Source: Serratia grimesii NBRC 13537
Lineage (GTDB): Bacteria > Pseudomonadota > Gammaproteobacteria > Enterobacterales > Enterobacteriaceae
Direction: 5' to 3'
DNA length: 64,000 nucleotides
Assembly (NCBI RefSeq): GCF_001590905.1
Contig: NZ_BCTT01000010.1
Location: forward strand, 124,001 to 188,000
Positions within the stretch are counted from its first letter, which is position 1. Every line of letters begins with the position of its first letter. The position numbers and the translations under genes were made by a program. Positions 48,168-57,462 of the stretch are shown here, piece by piece. Under the pieces are notes generated by a model. It was not told the origin of the DNA. It saw only the letters and a list, made by a program, of their open reading frames with translations, and made no database searches.

Positions 48168-48923
48168 TTGGTTGATCAACAGACCGTGCTGCAACTGGCT
48201 GCTGCAATGAGCGATACCCCTGCCCCGATCTATCAACGGGTCAAGCAGGCGATCGTAAACCAAATCCGTGCAGGCCACTGGTTGCCGCACCAACGCGTCC
48301 CCTCGGAAAGTGAACTGGTGGCCGAACTTGGCGTCAGCCGCATGACCATCAACCGTGCACTGCGCGAACTGACCACCGAGGGCTTTTTGATCCGCATGCA
48401 GGGTGTTGGCACTTTTGTCGCCGAAGCCAAAGCGCACACCGCTCTGCTGGAAGTGCATAACATCGCCGACGAAATTGCCGCCCGTGGCCATAGACACAGC
48501 AGCAAGATTCTACAGTTCAAAGCACGCCCAGCCAGCGAAGAAGAAGCGCTCGCGTTGGGTATCCAGCCAGGCCAACAGCTTTTCTACTCACAGATCGTGC
48601 ATTACGAAAACGATATTCCAGTTCAGGTAGAAGACCGTTGCGTGAACCCCGTCATCGCACCTGACTACATGAAACAGGATTTCGATCGCGTCACGCCCTA
48701 TATCTACCTGACACAGGCCGCACCGCTGACCGCCGGCGAGCATATCGTGGAGGCAGTGGTGCCAACCCACCGTGAGCGTGAATTGCTGCAACTGGAAGAC
48801 CATGAACCAGGCCTGCTTATCCATCGCCGCACTTGGTCCGGAAAAACCGTGGTGACCTCAGCGCGATTGCTGTATCCCGGTAGCCGTTATCAATTGTTCG
48901 GCCGTTTCACCACTGACGTATAA
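48168..48923 (+). CDS. hutC: Histidine utilization repressor HutC
   Basis: 251-residue GntR/UTRA repressor that senses urocanate. The N-terminal winged helix contains APIYQRVKQAIVNQIRAGHW and PSESELVAELGVSRMTINRA; the UTRA domain ends LLYPGSRYQLFGRF. The longest start is TTG 48168, 8 bases after GAGG; ATG 48207 is an alternative that would still keep the DNA-binding domain. Two TGTATATACA sites, one on each side of the gene, are its likely targets. Confidence 0.9.
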   Translation: MVDQQTVLQLAAAMSDTPAPIYQRVKQAIVNQIRAGHWLPHQRVPSESELVAELGVSRMTINRALRELTTEGFLIRMQGVGTFVAEAKAHTALLEVHNIADEIAARGHRHSSKILQFKARPASEEEALALGIQPGQQLFYSQIVHYENDIPVQVEDRCVNPVIAPDYMKQDFDRVTPYIYLTQAAPLTAGEHIVEAVVPTHRERELLQLEDHEPGLLIHRRTWSGKTVVTSARLLYPGSRYQLFGRFTTDV

Positions 48924-49035
48924 TCCCCTGCGGGTGCTGCTTTTGCACCCGCCCTTCCACAACGATCACATCTCGATAACAAATTTTTATCCCGCCTCTT
49001 GTGACAATCCAATGAATGCGCTAGGTTGTTTTTAA

Positions 49036-49047
49036 TTGTATATACAA
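49036..49047. promoter_or_regulatory. HutC operator upstream of hutI
   Basis: TTGTATATACAA, 35 bp before the hutI start codon, containing the same TGTATATACA as the site at 48093-48102. Confidence 0.8.
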
Positions 49048-49082
49048 CCATGTGGGAGCCAAGGCTCCAGCGGAGAAAAGCA

Positions 49083-50306
49083 ATGACCTCTGAGATTCAC
49101 TGCGACAGCCTGTGGCACGGGGCCGATATCGTCACCATGCGCGACGGCAAATACCACACGCTCAGCAACGGCGCGATCGCCGTACGTGACGGAAAAATTG
49201 TCTGGCTGGGTGAACACGCGGCAATGCCAGCTACGCTGATCGCGGATGAAACAGTGAAATTCGACGGCGGCATCATCACCCCAGGTTTTGTCGACTGCCA
49301 TACGCATCTGGTGTTCGGTGGCAATCGCAGCGGTGAATTCGAACAACGTCTGAACGGTGTGAGCTATGCCGAGATTGCCGCCCAAGGCGGCGGCATCATT
49401 TCCACGGTTAAAGCCACCCGCGACGCCGATGAAGAGCGGTTATTGGAACAGGCTCTGTTCCGATTGCGCCCTCTGCTGGCAGAAGGCGTGACCTGCGTCG
49501 AGATCAAGTCGGGCTACGGCCTGACACCGGAAAGCGAACTAAAAATGCTGCGTGTCGCACGCCGACTGGGCGAACACTTGCCGGTCGAGGTGAAAACCAC
49601 CTGCCTGGCAGCGCACGCTCTACCGCCGGAGTATGCCAACCGCGCCGACGACTATATCGATCTGGTGTGCAACACCATTATTCCTCAGGCTGCGGCCGCC
49701 GGGTTGGCAGACGCTGTCGACGCGTTCTGTGAGCACCTGGCGTTCTCACCGGCGCAGGTGGCTAAAGTATTCGCTGCCGCTGAAGCCGCAGGCCTGCCAG
49801 TGAAGCTGCACGCCGAACAACTTTCCGCTCTGGGCGGCAGCACATTGGCAGCACAGCACCATGCGCTTTCCGCCGATCACCTGGAATACGCCACCGAGCA
49901 AGATGCCCGAGCAATGGGTGACGCCGGTACCGTGGCGGTGCTGCTACCAGGGGCGTACTACCTGTTACGCGAAACCCAATGTCCGCCGGTTGATTTGTTC
50001 CGTAAGCACGGTGTAGCGATGGCCATTGCCAGTGACGCCAACCCAGGTACCTCACCGGCACTGTCATTGCGTTTGATGATCAATATGGCCTGCACCCTGT
50101 TCCGCCTGACACCGGAAGAAGCCCTTGCCGGTGTCACGGTTCACGCGGCTAAAGCGCTGGGCCTTCAAGCCAGTCATGGCACGTTGGAAGCAGGCAAGGT
50201 AGCAGATTTTGTACACTGGCCGCTGTCGCGACCGGCTGAACTGGCTTACTGGTTGGGTGGACAACTGCCCTGTACGGTGATTTTCCGAGGAGAAGTACGT
50301 CAATGA
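49083..50306 (+). CDS. hutI: Imidazolonepropionase
   Basis: 407-residue amidohydrolase-superfamily enzyme that opens imidazolonepropionate to formimidoylglutamate. Metal and substrate motifs are [41 protein letters not shown] and [19 protein letters not shown]. The frame is open to 49026, but the family N-terminus and the ribosome binding site GGAGAAAAG select ATG 49083. It overlaps hutG by four bases (ATGA). Confidence 0.94.
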   Translation: MTSEIHCDSLWHGADIVTMRDGKYHTLSNGAIAVRDGKIVWLGEHAAMPATLIADETVKFDGGIITPGFVDCHTHLVFGGNRSGEFEQRLNGVSYAEIAAQGGGIISTVKATRDADEERLLEQALFRLRPLLAEGVTCVEIKSGYGLTPESELKMLRVARRLGEHLPVEVKTTCLAAHALPPEYANRADDYIDLVCNTIIPQAAAAGLADAVDAFCEHLAFSPAQVAKVFAAAEAAGLPVKLHAEQLSALGGSTLAAQHHALSADHLEYATEQDARAMGDAGTVAVLLPGAYYLLRETQCPPVDLFRKHGVAMAIASDANPGTSPALSLRLMINMACTLFRLTPEEALAGVTVHAAKALGLQASHGTLEAGKVADFVHWPLSRPAELAYWLGGQLPCTVIFRGEVRQ

Positions 50307-51106
50307 CCATTCGCGATCCTTTTGATTTCCATGCCGGCAGCCTGCCGTTGCTGATCAGCATTCCCCATGCAGGTACTCGATTAACACCGGCGGTCGAAGC
50401 CGGTTTGACCGACGATGCGCGACCACTGCCTGACACCGACTGGCATATCCCGCAGTTGTACGACTTTGCCCGTGTGATGGGGGCCAGCGTATTGGTCGGC
50501 AATTATTCGCGCTTTGTCATTGACTTGAACCGTCCGGCAGATGATAAGCCGCTGTACACCACCGCCACTACCGGTCTGTATCCTGATGTGCTGTTTGACG
50601 GCCGTCCGAGTTTTTTGCCCGGCAAGGCACCCTCTGACGAGGAGCGTGCCCGTTATCTGCAAGCTATCTGGCAACCCTATCACCAGCAATTGCAGGATGA
50701 ACTGGCACGATTAAAAGCGAAACACGGTTACGCACTGCTCTTCGACGCACACTCTATTGCCTCGGTGATCCCACGCCTGTTCGACGGTAAGCTGCCAGAC
50801 CTCAATTTAGGCACCAACAGCGGTGAAAGCTGTGCCCCTGCGCTGAGCGATCGTCTGGTCGCCTGTTGTGAACAACAGCAACAGTTCACACACGTGCTTA
50901 ACGGCCGTTTCAAAGGCGGTTACATCACCCGCGCTTATGGCAAGCCGCAAGAGCAACAGCATGCCATTCAACTTGAGCTGGCACAGGTGAATTACATGTC
51001 CGAGCAGTATCCCTTTGCTTTTGATCCACAACGCGCTGCCTCCTTGCAACGCCTGCTCAAACAAATGATCGACAGTCTGCTTTCCTGGGGCGGCTTGCCG
51101 CACTAA
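50303..51106 (+). CDS. hutG: N-formylglutamate deformylase
   Basis: 267-residue N-formylglutamate amidohydrolase, the final step of the five-step histidine pathway, releasing formate and glutamate. Family marks are [45 protein letters not shown] and [13 protein letters not shown]. Coupled to hutI. With hutF this shows the pathway goes through formylglutamate rather than direct formamide release. Confidence 0.93.
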   Translation: MTIRDPFDFHAGSLPLLISIPHAGTRLTPAVEAGLTDDARPLPDTDWHIPQLYDFARVMGASVLVGNYSRFVIDLNRPADDKPLYTTATTGLYPDVLFDGRPSFLPGKAPSDEERARYLQAIWQPYHQQLQDELARLKAKHGYALLFDAHSIASVIPRLFDGKLPDLNLGTNSGESCAPALSDRLVACCEQQQQFTHVLNGRFKGGYITRAYGKPQEQQHAIQLELAQVNYMSEQYPFAFDPQRAASLQRLLKQMIDSLLSWGGLPH

Positions 51107-51359
51107 GTCTTCTCAGTTTGATGCGAGGCACCGCTCTTGCCTCGCATTTCCCCGCTTTAACGCCTTATCTTGTGGCACACATTTTGCCTCCGTCCCTTCT
51201 GCCGCTTCGATTTGCGTACTGCATCGCAGTTTTGACTGAAAATCACCGTATCTGGTCGGAACAGCGCACAAAACAGCGGCCCGCAGATTGCGTGGTACGC
51301 GACAATCTGGCGAAAAGCCCGTTGGGGCACAAATTGATAACGCATCCTGGAGGCTAGAT

Positions 51360-52895
51360 ATGTCTGAAATCCCGCTAAACTGGCGCGCCGCACAGGCGGT
51401 TGCCAACCGACTGTTGGCTGATTGGCAGCCCGACGGCCAACCCGGTGGAGCGATTACCCTGTTCGACGCTATGCAGATTCGGGCAACCACCAGCGCCGGT
51501 CTTGCCGATCTGGCGCAAAACACCCCTTTTACCGCCGACAGCGTGGTCCGCTACGCTTCTGTCACCAAGCATATTTTCGCCACGCTGGCACTGAACGCCA
51601 CTGACAACGCCATCAGCCTGAATGACCGTCTTGGCAACTTGCTGCCTGAACTGCAAGCCCCGCTGGCAGATGTCACGGTCGGTCAGGCACTTGATATGAC
51701 CAGCGGACTCCCCGACGTGCGTGAAACCTTGGGGTTGCTAGGCATCTCGGTGCACACTCGCAGCGAGGCGCAACCGGTGATGCAGTTTCTGCAAGGTCTA
51801 AATGGGTTGAACTACCCCGCTGGCAGTGAAATCACCTATACCAATACCGGTTACCGGCTGGTCGAAGCCGCATTACAAGCCAAGGGCTATGATTTTGACC
51901 AACTGGTGCAACAGCACATCGCCCAGCCATTGCAGGTGCAGCTACGAGCGCCAGAAAGTTGGTTTGACGTCGTGCCCGGCCTAACACCCGGTTACTGGCG
52001 TTCAGAACAGGGTTGGCAACTCGCCAGTGCAGGTCTGCACCTTTCTGCATCCGGTAGCCTGACGGGCAGCGCCAATGCCCTCACCCGCTGGTTACAAACG
52101 CTGCTCGCCGATCAAGGCCCTGGCCGCGGGGTATTGGCACAACTGAGCGCGCCGCGCCATCTCAATCAAGGTCAACTCAGCGCTTATGGTCTGGGACTGG
52201 CACAAACCCCGCTCGGCCAACATCGCCTGCTGGGGCACGGCGGTTCACATGCCGGCTACAAAACCTATTTCTTGTTGGCGCCTGACCATCAGGCTGGCGT
52301 CGTATTGGTCGCCAACCGCGAGGACTGTGACAGCTTCGCCATGGCACTGCAGGTCATGGCCGCCTTGCTGGACGAAGCGCTGCCACAACGCAGTACGGCG
52401 ATTCCTGATGGCATTTATGCCACGGTGGCTGAACCCTACTGGCTGGAAGTTAAGAACGGCAACGTCGCCTATTTGGGGAGCGATGAACCCCTGTATCAGG
52501 CTGATGATGGTTACGCCGTGTCGCTTTCAGCCCATATGCCGATACGGCTCAAATGGACCGGTGAAGCCGTTGAAGGTGAAGTGGGCCATGTGACACGCAG
52601 TTTTCTGCCCGTGACACCCAACCGAGACTGTCTCAAACACGTGCAAGGTTTGTGGTATCACCCGCAGTACCGCACCGCTTTCGAAATTTGCGGTGATCAG
52701 GTGCATATTGGGGTTGGCCCCGCGGCACAGACCGGGACGATCAGTTCACTCGGCCAGGGCCGCATGCTGGTTGAAAGCAATGACGGCCCATGGTTAAAAC
52801 GCTTTTGCCTGTACTTCCGTGGTTACAGCGTGGATTTGATTGCCAATCGCAGCCGAGTGCTAACCTTTCAGCGCAGCGGTGTGGGTTGCGATTAA
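51360..52895 (+). CDS. Serine hydrolase of the S12 D-aminopeptidase type
   Basis: 511 residues. The N-terminal beta-lactamase-like domain has the catalytic SVTK tetrad (RYASVTKHIF), YTN (EITYTNTGYR) and HGG (LLGHGGSHAGYK), the set seen in D-aminopeptidase of Ochrobactrum (SxxK, YxN, HxG). Two C-terminal beta-barrel domains follow (from about residue 335), as in that enzyme. ATG 51360 is preceded by TGGAGG; a longer frame to 51288 is not supported. No signal peptide, so cytoplasmic. It may act on D-amino acid amides or peptides. Confidence 0.78.
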   Translation: MSEIPLNWRAAQAVANRLLADWQPDGQPGGAITLFDAMQIRATTSAGLADLAQNTPFTADSVVRYASVTKHIFATLALNATDNAISLNDRLGNLLPELQAPLADVTVGQALDMTSGLPDVRETLGLLGISVHTRSEAQPVMQFLQGLNGLNYPAGSEITYTNTGYRLVEAALQAKGYDFDQLVQQHIAQPLQVQLRAPESWFDVVPGLTPGYWRSEQGWQLASAGLHLSASGSLTGSANALTRWLQTLLADQGPGRGVLAQLSAPRHLNQGQLSAYGLGLAQTPLGQHRLLGHGGSHAGYKTYFLLAPDHQAGVVLVANREDCDSFAMALQVMAALLDEALPQRSTAIPDGIYATVAEPYWLEVKNGNVAYLGSDEPLYQADDGYAVSLSAHMPIRLKWTGEAVEGEVGHVTRSFLPVTPNRDCLKHVQGLWYHPQYRTAFEICGDQVHIGVGPAAQTGTISSLGQGRMLVESNDGPWLKRFCLYFRGYSVDLIANRSRVLTFQRSGVGCD

Positions 52896-52903
52896 CCCCA
52901 TCG

Positions 52904-53434
52904 TCACCCCGCCTTGCTAACCCTGACGGCTAGCAAGGCGGTAAATAAACGCTGCTTATCAGCATCGCTCAGGTTGGGCTGATCAATCGCGTGGATAAAT
53001 GCGCTGCGCGTGCTCTCCGTCAACGGACCGTTTTTCAAATCCGTCGCCAGTCGTTGTAAAATGCGGCTACTGAGTTCAGCAATCTGCGGTCGTACACTTT
53101 CTAGCGGGCGTGGCTGCCACTCACTTTCCGGCTGCGCCAGCCAGTCTGCGCGATAACGGTACTGAATTGCCTTGGCAGCGTCCATTTGCGCCTTGATAAA
53201 AGGTCGCACAGAAAGCGGGTCCAATCCTAAACGCCCCGCTTCAGCCTCCGTACTTGCCAGCACTTTGGCCTCTTGCGCCAAATCCTCGATTGGCAGATTG
53301 TGTTGTGCCTTATAGCCTGCAACATCTTTCATATACGCCAACCGCTGGTTAACAAGCTCACCGAGTGCCATGCCACCCTCAGCCAGCGCGGAAAAACTGA
53401 CCAGACAACAGGCAATCAATAACATCCTGAACAT
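52904..53434 (-). CDS. Periplasmic chorismate mutase (AroQ gamma class)
   Basis: 176 residues: a signal peptide (MFRMLLIACCLVSFSALA) followed by an all-helical chorismate mutase domain of the secreted gamma subclass, with LGELVNQRLAYMKDVAGYKA, the Arg/Lys/Glu-rich active-site helix and QMDAAKAIQYRYRADW. It converts chorismate to prephenate in the periplasm; the role of secreted forms is not settled. An 11-bp inverted repeat (52909-52919 / 52931-52941) overlaps the 3' end of the gene. Confidence 0.87.
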   Translation of the reverse strand: MFRMLLIACCLVSFSALAEGGMALGELVNQRLAYMKDVAGYKAQHNLPIEDLAQEAKVLASTEAEAGRLGLDPLSVRPFIKAQMDAAKAIQYRYRADWLAQPESEWQPRPLESVRPQIAELSSRILQRLATDLKNGPLTESTRSAFIHAIDQPNLSDADKQRLFTALLAVRVSKAG

Positions 53435-53504
53435 GACAATGTCCTTATTTACTTAAAAACAATCAGGATAAGAGTTCACCACGATCCCTTGGTTCAGGCA
53501 AATA

Positions 53505-53527
53505 AAAAGCCTCGCCGAAGCGAGGCT
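53505..53527 (-). terminator. Rho-independent terminator of the CigR-like gene
   Basis: AGCCTCGC / GCGAGGCT with a tetraloop. On the minus strand a TTTTTATTT run follows, 21 bp after the stop codon. Confidence 0.9.
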
Positions 53528-53547
53528 CTAAACAGTGCAACCACGTG

Positions 53548-54030
53548 TTAATTAAACACGCCATTGATCACTGATGCCACCAGCGCAGTGCTCAGCGCAA
53601 CCAGCACCAGGTCGTCGCCGGCAATACGCCATTCATAGCCCGGATAGTAAGGCAGATCATGCAGCATGGACGAAGGCACCATTTTCTTGGCGATGCCTGG
53701 AGGTAATGGCTTACCACGCGCCAAATTTTTGGCAATGCCCGGCGGTAAAGAACGGTATCCGGTCAGCCCATAATTTAACGCCAAAGAACGTGCACGCTCA
53801 TGGGAAATACTGACGGATACCATGCCTTGGTCGCCGTCGTTTCCTTTGGTTTTATTACCGTGGTTACCGTTATTACCATGATTACCGTTGTTGCCATGAT
53901 TGCCGCTGTTGCCATGACCATTACCGCCGCCGTTACCGTTGCCCCCTTTATCGGCCAGAACCGGTGCGGATGACAGGCCCAACGAAACAATCAGCGCTAA
54001 TGCGGTGAGAGTAGTACGACGCTTGCTCAT
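53548..54030 (-). CDS. CigR/RcnB-like exported protein with Asn-Gly-His repeats
   Basis: 160 residues: a signal peptide (MSKRRTTLTALALIVSLGLS...VLA), then a low-complexity region of GNHGNN units (about 30-60), then a conserved C-terminal part with LPPGIAKNLARGKPLPPGIAKK and YEWRIAGDDLVLVAL, as in the CigR anti-virulence-regulator family. The C-terminus ends in a hydrophobic helix (LVALSTALVASVINGVF). ATG 54030 follows AGGAAG; the frame is open to 54084. The repeat is also visible in the DNA as an imperfect 18-bp tandem repeat. The function outside Salmonella is unclear. Confidence 0.75.
   Translation of the reverse strand: MSKRRTTLTALALIVSLGLSSAPVLADKGGNGNGGGNGHGNSGNHGNNGNHGNNGNHGNKTKGNDGDQGMVSVSISHERARSLALNYGLTGYRSLPPGIAKNLARGKPLPPGIAKKMVPSSMLHDLPYYPGYEWRIAGDDLVLVALSTALVASVINGVFN
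53858..53928. repeat. Imperfect 18-bp tandem repeat coding for GNHGNN units
   Basis: Three to four units of the type TTACCGTTGTTGCCATGA within the CigR-like gene. Such repeats can change copy number by slippage in steps that keep the reading frame. Confidence 0.6.
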
Positions 54031-54491
54031 TTTGTGACTTCCTGCATAGGTTATTACCTTCACTATAGGCGTAATTCTCCACATAAAGCATGCGGAAAAC
54101 TCTGAGATATTTATCTCATCGCAAGATGATGGTACAGGCTAGCGGGGAATACGACCTCGTAACGCAGAATAATTCGTTAATACCGAATATTTAAGCTGAG
54201 ATTTTTCTTGCAGCGAAATAAGCCTTGTCGTAGTTTGGAAGGGTCACAAAAAGAGTGAATCTGCTCTTTTTCGTCGCACCTCAAATTATTTTTCATCACC
54301 CAAAGTGATAATTCAGAATACTTCCCGCCACTCCGTGCGGGATTCTTTTTGCTAAAATACTGACATCAAATGCACCAAGCCAGTGCTTTTTGTTGAGATT
54401 TAGTTGCCAATACTTTAAATTCGGCGTCTGAGAAACCTTAACCTCCCGCGGTAGCCAGGTGGCAACTGACGGGCGTTCAGGAGCAAAAGAC
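54031..54491. other. 461-bp gap with two terminator-like hairpins and no plus-strand gene before them
   Basis: Promoter region of the CigR-like gene at the left. AAAAAGAG / CTCTTTTT (54248-54271) and TCCCGC...GCGGGA followed by TTCTTTTT (54323-54350) both look like intrinsic terminators on the plus strand, yet the nearest upstream plus-strand gene ends at 52895. A short non-coding RNA ending here is possible. No promoter for it was convincingly seen. Confidence 0.35.
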
Positions 54492-54671
54492 ATGCAAATG
54501 ACCCTCATGGAATACATCACACAGCACTTTAATGGCGATCTTCACCGCTACGCGCAATCCGAAGGCGTGAGCCGTGAACAAATCATCAGTTGGATCGATA
54601 ATGAATGCCATGTAATCAAAGGACGATTATTTATGCCGGTAAGACATTTACCTGGTGAACACGCGCAGTGA
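54492..54671 (+). CDS. Small protein of unknown function, possible helix-turn-helix (59 residues)
   Basis: MQMTLMEYITQHFNGDLHRY then AQSEGVSREQIISWIDN looks like a short helix-turn-helix of the Cro type (about residues 17-37), followed by a basic tail. The ribosome binding site AGGAG precedes ATG 54492; ATG 54498 is an alternative. A strong terminator follows directly. The function is not recognised. Confidence 0.65.
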   Translation: MQMTLMEYITQHFNGDLHRYAQSEGVSREQIISWIDNECHVIKGRLFMPVRHLPGEHAQ

Positions 54672-54680
54672 TGACGAAAA

Positions 54681-54704
54681 AAAACCCCGCCAAAGCGGGG
54701 TTTT
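54681..54704. terminator. Bidirectional terminator between the small gene and tsx
   Basis: AAAACCCCGC / GCGGGGTTTT with a CAAA loop, flanked by an A-run and a T-run. Confidence 0.92.
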
Positions 54705-54726
54705 CTGTTTCTGATACCACGGAAAA

Positions 54727-55608
54727 TCAGAAGTTATAACCAGCTACCAGGTAGTAACCCCAACCGGTGGATTTAATTGGGCCCTGCGGAGTACCGATAT
54801 CAGCCCCATCCTGCCACTGGCCACCGTTATGGAAATAACGAGCCACGAAGGAGTAGTGCCAGTGATCGTAGTTCAGCGCCAAAATATGGCTTGAAGCGAT
54901 TGAGTTGCTGGTGCGAACCTGTTTGCCAGTGCCATCGGTCCAGTTGCTGTCTTTGCCCAGATCGGAACCAAAGTCAAAGTTGGTGAAACCGATATAGCTC
55001 AGATTGCCGCCCCACAGTTGAGTCAACGGCACAAAGTATTTCACCTTGAAGCGATAACCATCCCAGCTGTTTTCGTTGGCAGCCTGGTAGTTTTCCCACT
55101 GATATTTAGCATAGATGTTCATCGACAGGCTCATTGGCAGGCCGGTGTCGATGTCGGTACCCAGACCCATGTACCAGGTATTCTGGCGGCCGTCGGTATT
55201 GTGGCCTAGGTCATAGATGTAGTTGTTAGCAAAGTACCATTCTTTGAACGGGCCGAAGCTTAGATCGGTACCGGTCAGTTTGTCGATGGAGAAGCGCGGT
55301 TCAATCTCCATGAACATCGGTGAACCTTTGTCCCAGATGCCACGGTCTGGCGTGTTGCCAACGCCGAAGAACTTAGGCACGTCAACGTAGCCATAGAAGT
55401 CGAACCAATCTTTTTTCGCGAAGGCTTCGTACTCCAGGTAGACATCGTTGTTCAACTGAGGTCCGAAACGGGTGTGATAGCTGCCTACCACGTTAACGCT
55501 CTGGTGCCACCAATCCGAAACGTACTGGCTGTCTTTGCTATCAGCCATTGAAGATGCACTGTAAGACGCTGCGAGCAGTACACCTGCTGCGAGAGCTATT
55601 TTTTTCAT
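54727..55608 (-). CDS. tsx: Nucleoside-specific outer membrane channel Tsx
   Basis: 293 residues: signal peptide [22 protein letters not shown], then a 12-strand barrel with the Tsx features [40 protein letters not shown] and the terminal strand [12 protein letters not shown] ending in Phe for outer membrane insertion. It passes nucleosides and deoxynucleosides into the periplasm. The frame is open to 55677, but the signal peptide sets the start at 55608. A CRP-like site lies about 175 bp upstream, in line with known CRP/CytR control. Confidence 0.95.
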   Translation of the reverse strand: MKKIALAAGVLLAASYSASSMADSKDSQYVSDWWHQSVNVVGSYHTRFGPQLNNDVYLEYEAFAKKDWFDFYGYVDVPKFFGVGNTPDRGIWDKGSPMFMEIEPRFSIDKLTGTDLSFGPFKEWYFANNYIYDLGHNTDGRQNTWYMGLGTDIDTGLPMSLSMNIYAKYQWENYQAANENSWDGYRFKVKYFVPLTQLWGGNLSYIGFTNFDFGSDLGKDSNWTDGTGKQVRTSNSIASSHILALNYDHWHYSFVARYFHNGGQWQDGADIGTPQGPIKSTGWGYYLVAGYNF

Positions 55609-55778
55609 TTTTATTACCACATGCTTAAAGGGCCATTTCCTGCCCGTTAGAAAAGATGACAATGAGTCTGACGACACCTGGCGTTGCCTCCGCTTACAAA
55701 CTCTCGGGCGACGCGCGCATTATAGAAATCACTGGGTGTAAGAATCTGTGATCCAGTTATGCATTTTGCGAATAGGTA

Positions 55779-55794
55779 ATCGATTGCGTTCACA
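55779..55794 (-). promoter_or_regulatory. CRP-like site upstream of tsx
   Basis: On the minus strand TGTGA-ACGCAA-TCGAT, with a perfect left half and a partial right half. tsx is a known CRP/CytR target in E. coli. Confidence 0.5.
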
Positions 55795-55921
55795 TTTGTC
55801 AAATTATGTTTCATGAAAATTCACGTTCGCTGTGATTTTTGTCATGCCCGGTAATTTTTTAAGCAGTTTCTGTGCCAATTATGTTCAAAACGAAAGAGTA
55901 ACCAGGTCTGTCGCTCAAATG

Positions 55922-55952
55922 AAAATGCCAGCGTTTTTAGCGCTGGCATTTT
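55922..55952. terminator. Bidirectional terminator downstream of the 56003 gene
   Basis: Perfect 12-bp stem AAAATGCCAGCG / CGCTGGCATTTT with a seven-base loop. On the minus strand the T-run is part of the stem. Confidence 0.8.
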
Positions 55953-56002
55953 GGGGAATTCTAGGGTGATAAGCGGGGAATAAAACACCCGTTGGCTAAA
56001 AT

Positions 56003-56275
56003 TCAGCGAACGGCGGGCAATGCTTTCGCGATATTCTCCTGACGGAAGACCACCTCCTGCCCGGGAGCGATCTCCCACTCTTTGGGCGGAATATCCACTT
56101 TGGGTGCGGCAGCGATCACCGACCCCACAATCAACTTGCCCTCGCGACGCAGAATGCTGACGTCCAGTTGGTATTCGTGGCGCAAATTGGCCGTGGTCAG
56201 GCGCACGGTATCACCGCGCATGTAACTTTCGTCATCAATAACTGGCTGCTGAATGAATTGGATATCGTCTCTCAT
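56003..56275 (-). CDS. Small conserved protein of unknown function (90 residues)
   Basis: MRDDIQFIQQPVIDDESYMR then GDTVRLTTANLRHEYQLDVS is a soluble, beta-rich sequence with no known motif or signal peptide. An ATG two codons upstream (56281) overlaps the AAGGA ribosome binding site, so 56275 is chosen. It follows yddG on the same strand after 72 bp. The function is not recognised. Confidence 0.65.
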   Translation of the reverse strand: MRDDIQFIQQPVIDDESYMRGDTVRLTTANLRHEYQLDVSILRREGKLIVGSVIAAAPKVDIPPKEWEIAPGQEVVFRQENIAKALPAVR

Positions 56276-56347
56276 TTTCATGTTCCTTCATGCAGAATCG
56301 CTAGTTAGATTCTAGTCCAACATCGGACAGTCGGTTGATAATTTCCG

Positions 56348-57241
56348 TTAATTTCCTCGGGTTGCCCGCCAGCACACTAACGATCCCAACGTGACCATCA
56401 CCACCCCCTGCCAAAAATTGGCCGTCAGCGCAGTATCCAGCACCAGGGCAGCAAATACCGCCGACAGCACCGGCGTAAAATAAGACACCGTCGCTAACAA
56501 CGTCATATTGCCATGCAGAATACCGACGTTCCACGCAGCGTAACCCGCCCCCATCGCGATACCTGCACATAGCAGTGTCAGAGTCACGGGCAAAGTAAAC
56601 TGCATACCACTTTCGGTGCTAAAGGCGTATTTCAGCCATAACGCAATGGCGGTCAGCGTAATAAACAACACGACACCGTTTTGGCCCTGCGCAATTTTCT
56701 TGGTCAGATTGCAATACAGTGCCCAAATCACCGCACCGCCAAACGCCAGCGAATAGCTCAGCGGATTGCTACGCACATTATCCAGCATTTGCGTCGGTGA
56801 CCAGCCGCCCTCGCCGCTCATAATCCAGCCGATACCGAATAATGACAGCAACAATCCTGGCACCAACCACCATTTGGCTTTTTGCCCATTGAACACCAGT
56901 GCCATCAGTACGGTAAAACAAGGCCAGAGATAGTTGATCATCCCAACCTCAATGGCTTGCAACCGGGTATTTGCGTAGCCCAGTGACAGTGAAAGACAGA
57001 TCTCGTAGCTGACAAACAACACGCTGCCGAGGATCAGATAGGCTCGCGGGAAATGGCGAAGATTTGGCAAGCGGAGCACCAGCAGCAGGAAAATCGCGCT
57101 GACGCTGTAAATCATCGCCGCACCACCAATGGGCCCCAGTCCCTCGCTAACGCTACGTATTAGGCCAACCACGCTGCTCCACAGCAAGATCGCCAACAGG
57201 CCGAGCAAAGTGGCTTTATACGAAACGGGGAGTGAAGACAT
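56348..57241 (-). CDS. yddG: Aromatic amino acid exporter YddG (DMT/EamA family)
   Basis: 297 residues with ten hydrophobic segments in two EamA repeats. It is close to YddG (LLAILLWSSVVGLIRSVSEG, LFVSYEICLSLSLGYANT, VGMINYLWPCFTVLMAL), an exporter of aromatic amino acids and related toxic compounds in the inner membrane. Transcribed alone or with the small gene downstream. Confidence 0.9.
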   Translation of the reverse strand: MSSLPVSYKATLLGLLAILLWSSVVGLIRSVSEGLGPIGGAAMIYSVSAIFLLLVLRLPNLRHFPRAYLILGSVLFVSYEICLSLSLGYANTRLQAIEVGMINYLWPCFTVLMALVFNGQKAKWWLVPGLLLSLFGIGWIMSGEGGWSPTQMLDNVRSNPLSYSLAFGGAVIWALYCNLTKKIAQGQNGVVLFITLTAIALWLKYAFSTESGMQFTLPVTLTLLCAGIAMGAGYAAWNVGILHGNMTLLATVSYFTPVLSAVFAALVLDTALTANFWQGVVMVTLGSLVCWRATRGN

Positions 57242-57295
57242 GGATGTGATCCAATCGGTTATTTTTTATCGGTATTTTCACTCTACTGCCCGGAG

Positions 57296-57323
57296 GAAAA
57301 AAAAGAAAGGCGGGAAACCCGCC
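57296..57323 (-). terminator. Rho-independent terminator of the puuP transcript
   Basis: GGCGGG / CCCGCC with an AAA loop. On the minus strand followed by TTTCTTTTTTTT. It lies about 140 bp after the puuP stop. Confidence 0.8.
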
Positions 57324-57405
57324 TGAGACTGCTGACAAAATGCGCCGTTATTTCATGGTAGAGGCGCTACACACTGCGCCCTATAGCATAATCAATGGTT
57401 TAAAT

Positions 57406-57427
57406 GGGGTCGAACAGGTTCGACCCC
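57406..57427. other. Perfect hairpin just after puuP
   Basis: GGGGTCGAAC / GTTCGACCCC separated by two bases, 36 bp past the puuP stop. Only a weak T-run follows on the minus strand, so it may protect the 3' end rather than terminate. Confidence 0.55.
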
Positions 57428-57462
57428 GGCCGATTTGCCCTTCCATGGGTTCATCAACAACC

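Larger units (their letters stand above)
55609..56002. other. 394-bp gap: long tsx promoter region and a terminator
   Basis: It holds the CRP-like site at 55779-55794, AT-rich sequence with several TTTGTCA/TGTGA-like pieces (55780-55845) that could include CytR sites, and the terminator at 55922-55952. No gene is supported. Confidence 0.5.

Noticed and set aside
55842-56078. 78-codon minus-strand frame between tsx and the 56003 gene
   Set aside because: Crosses a strong bidirectional terminator and overlaps a better-supported gene.
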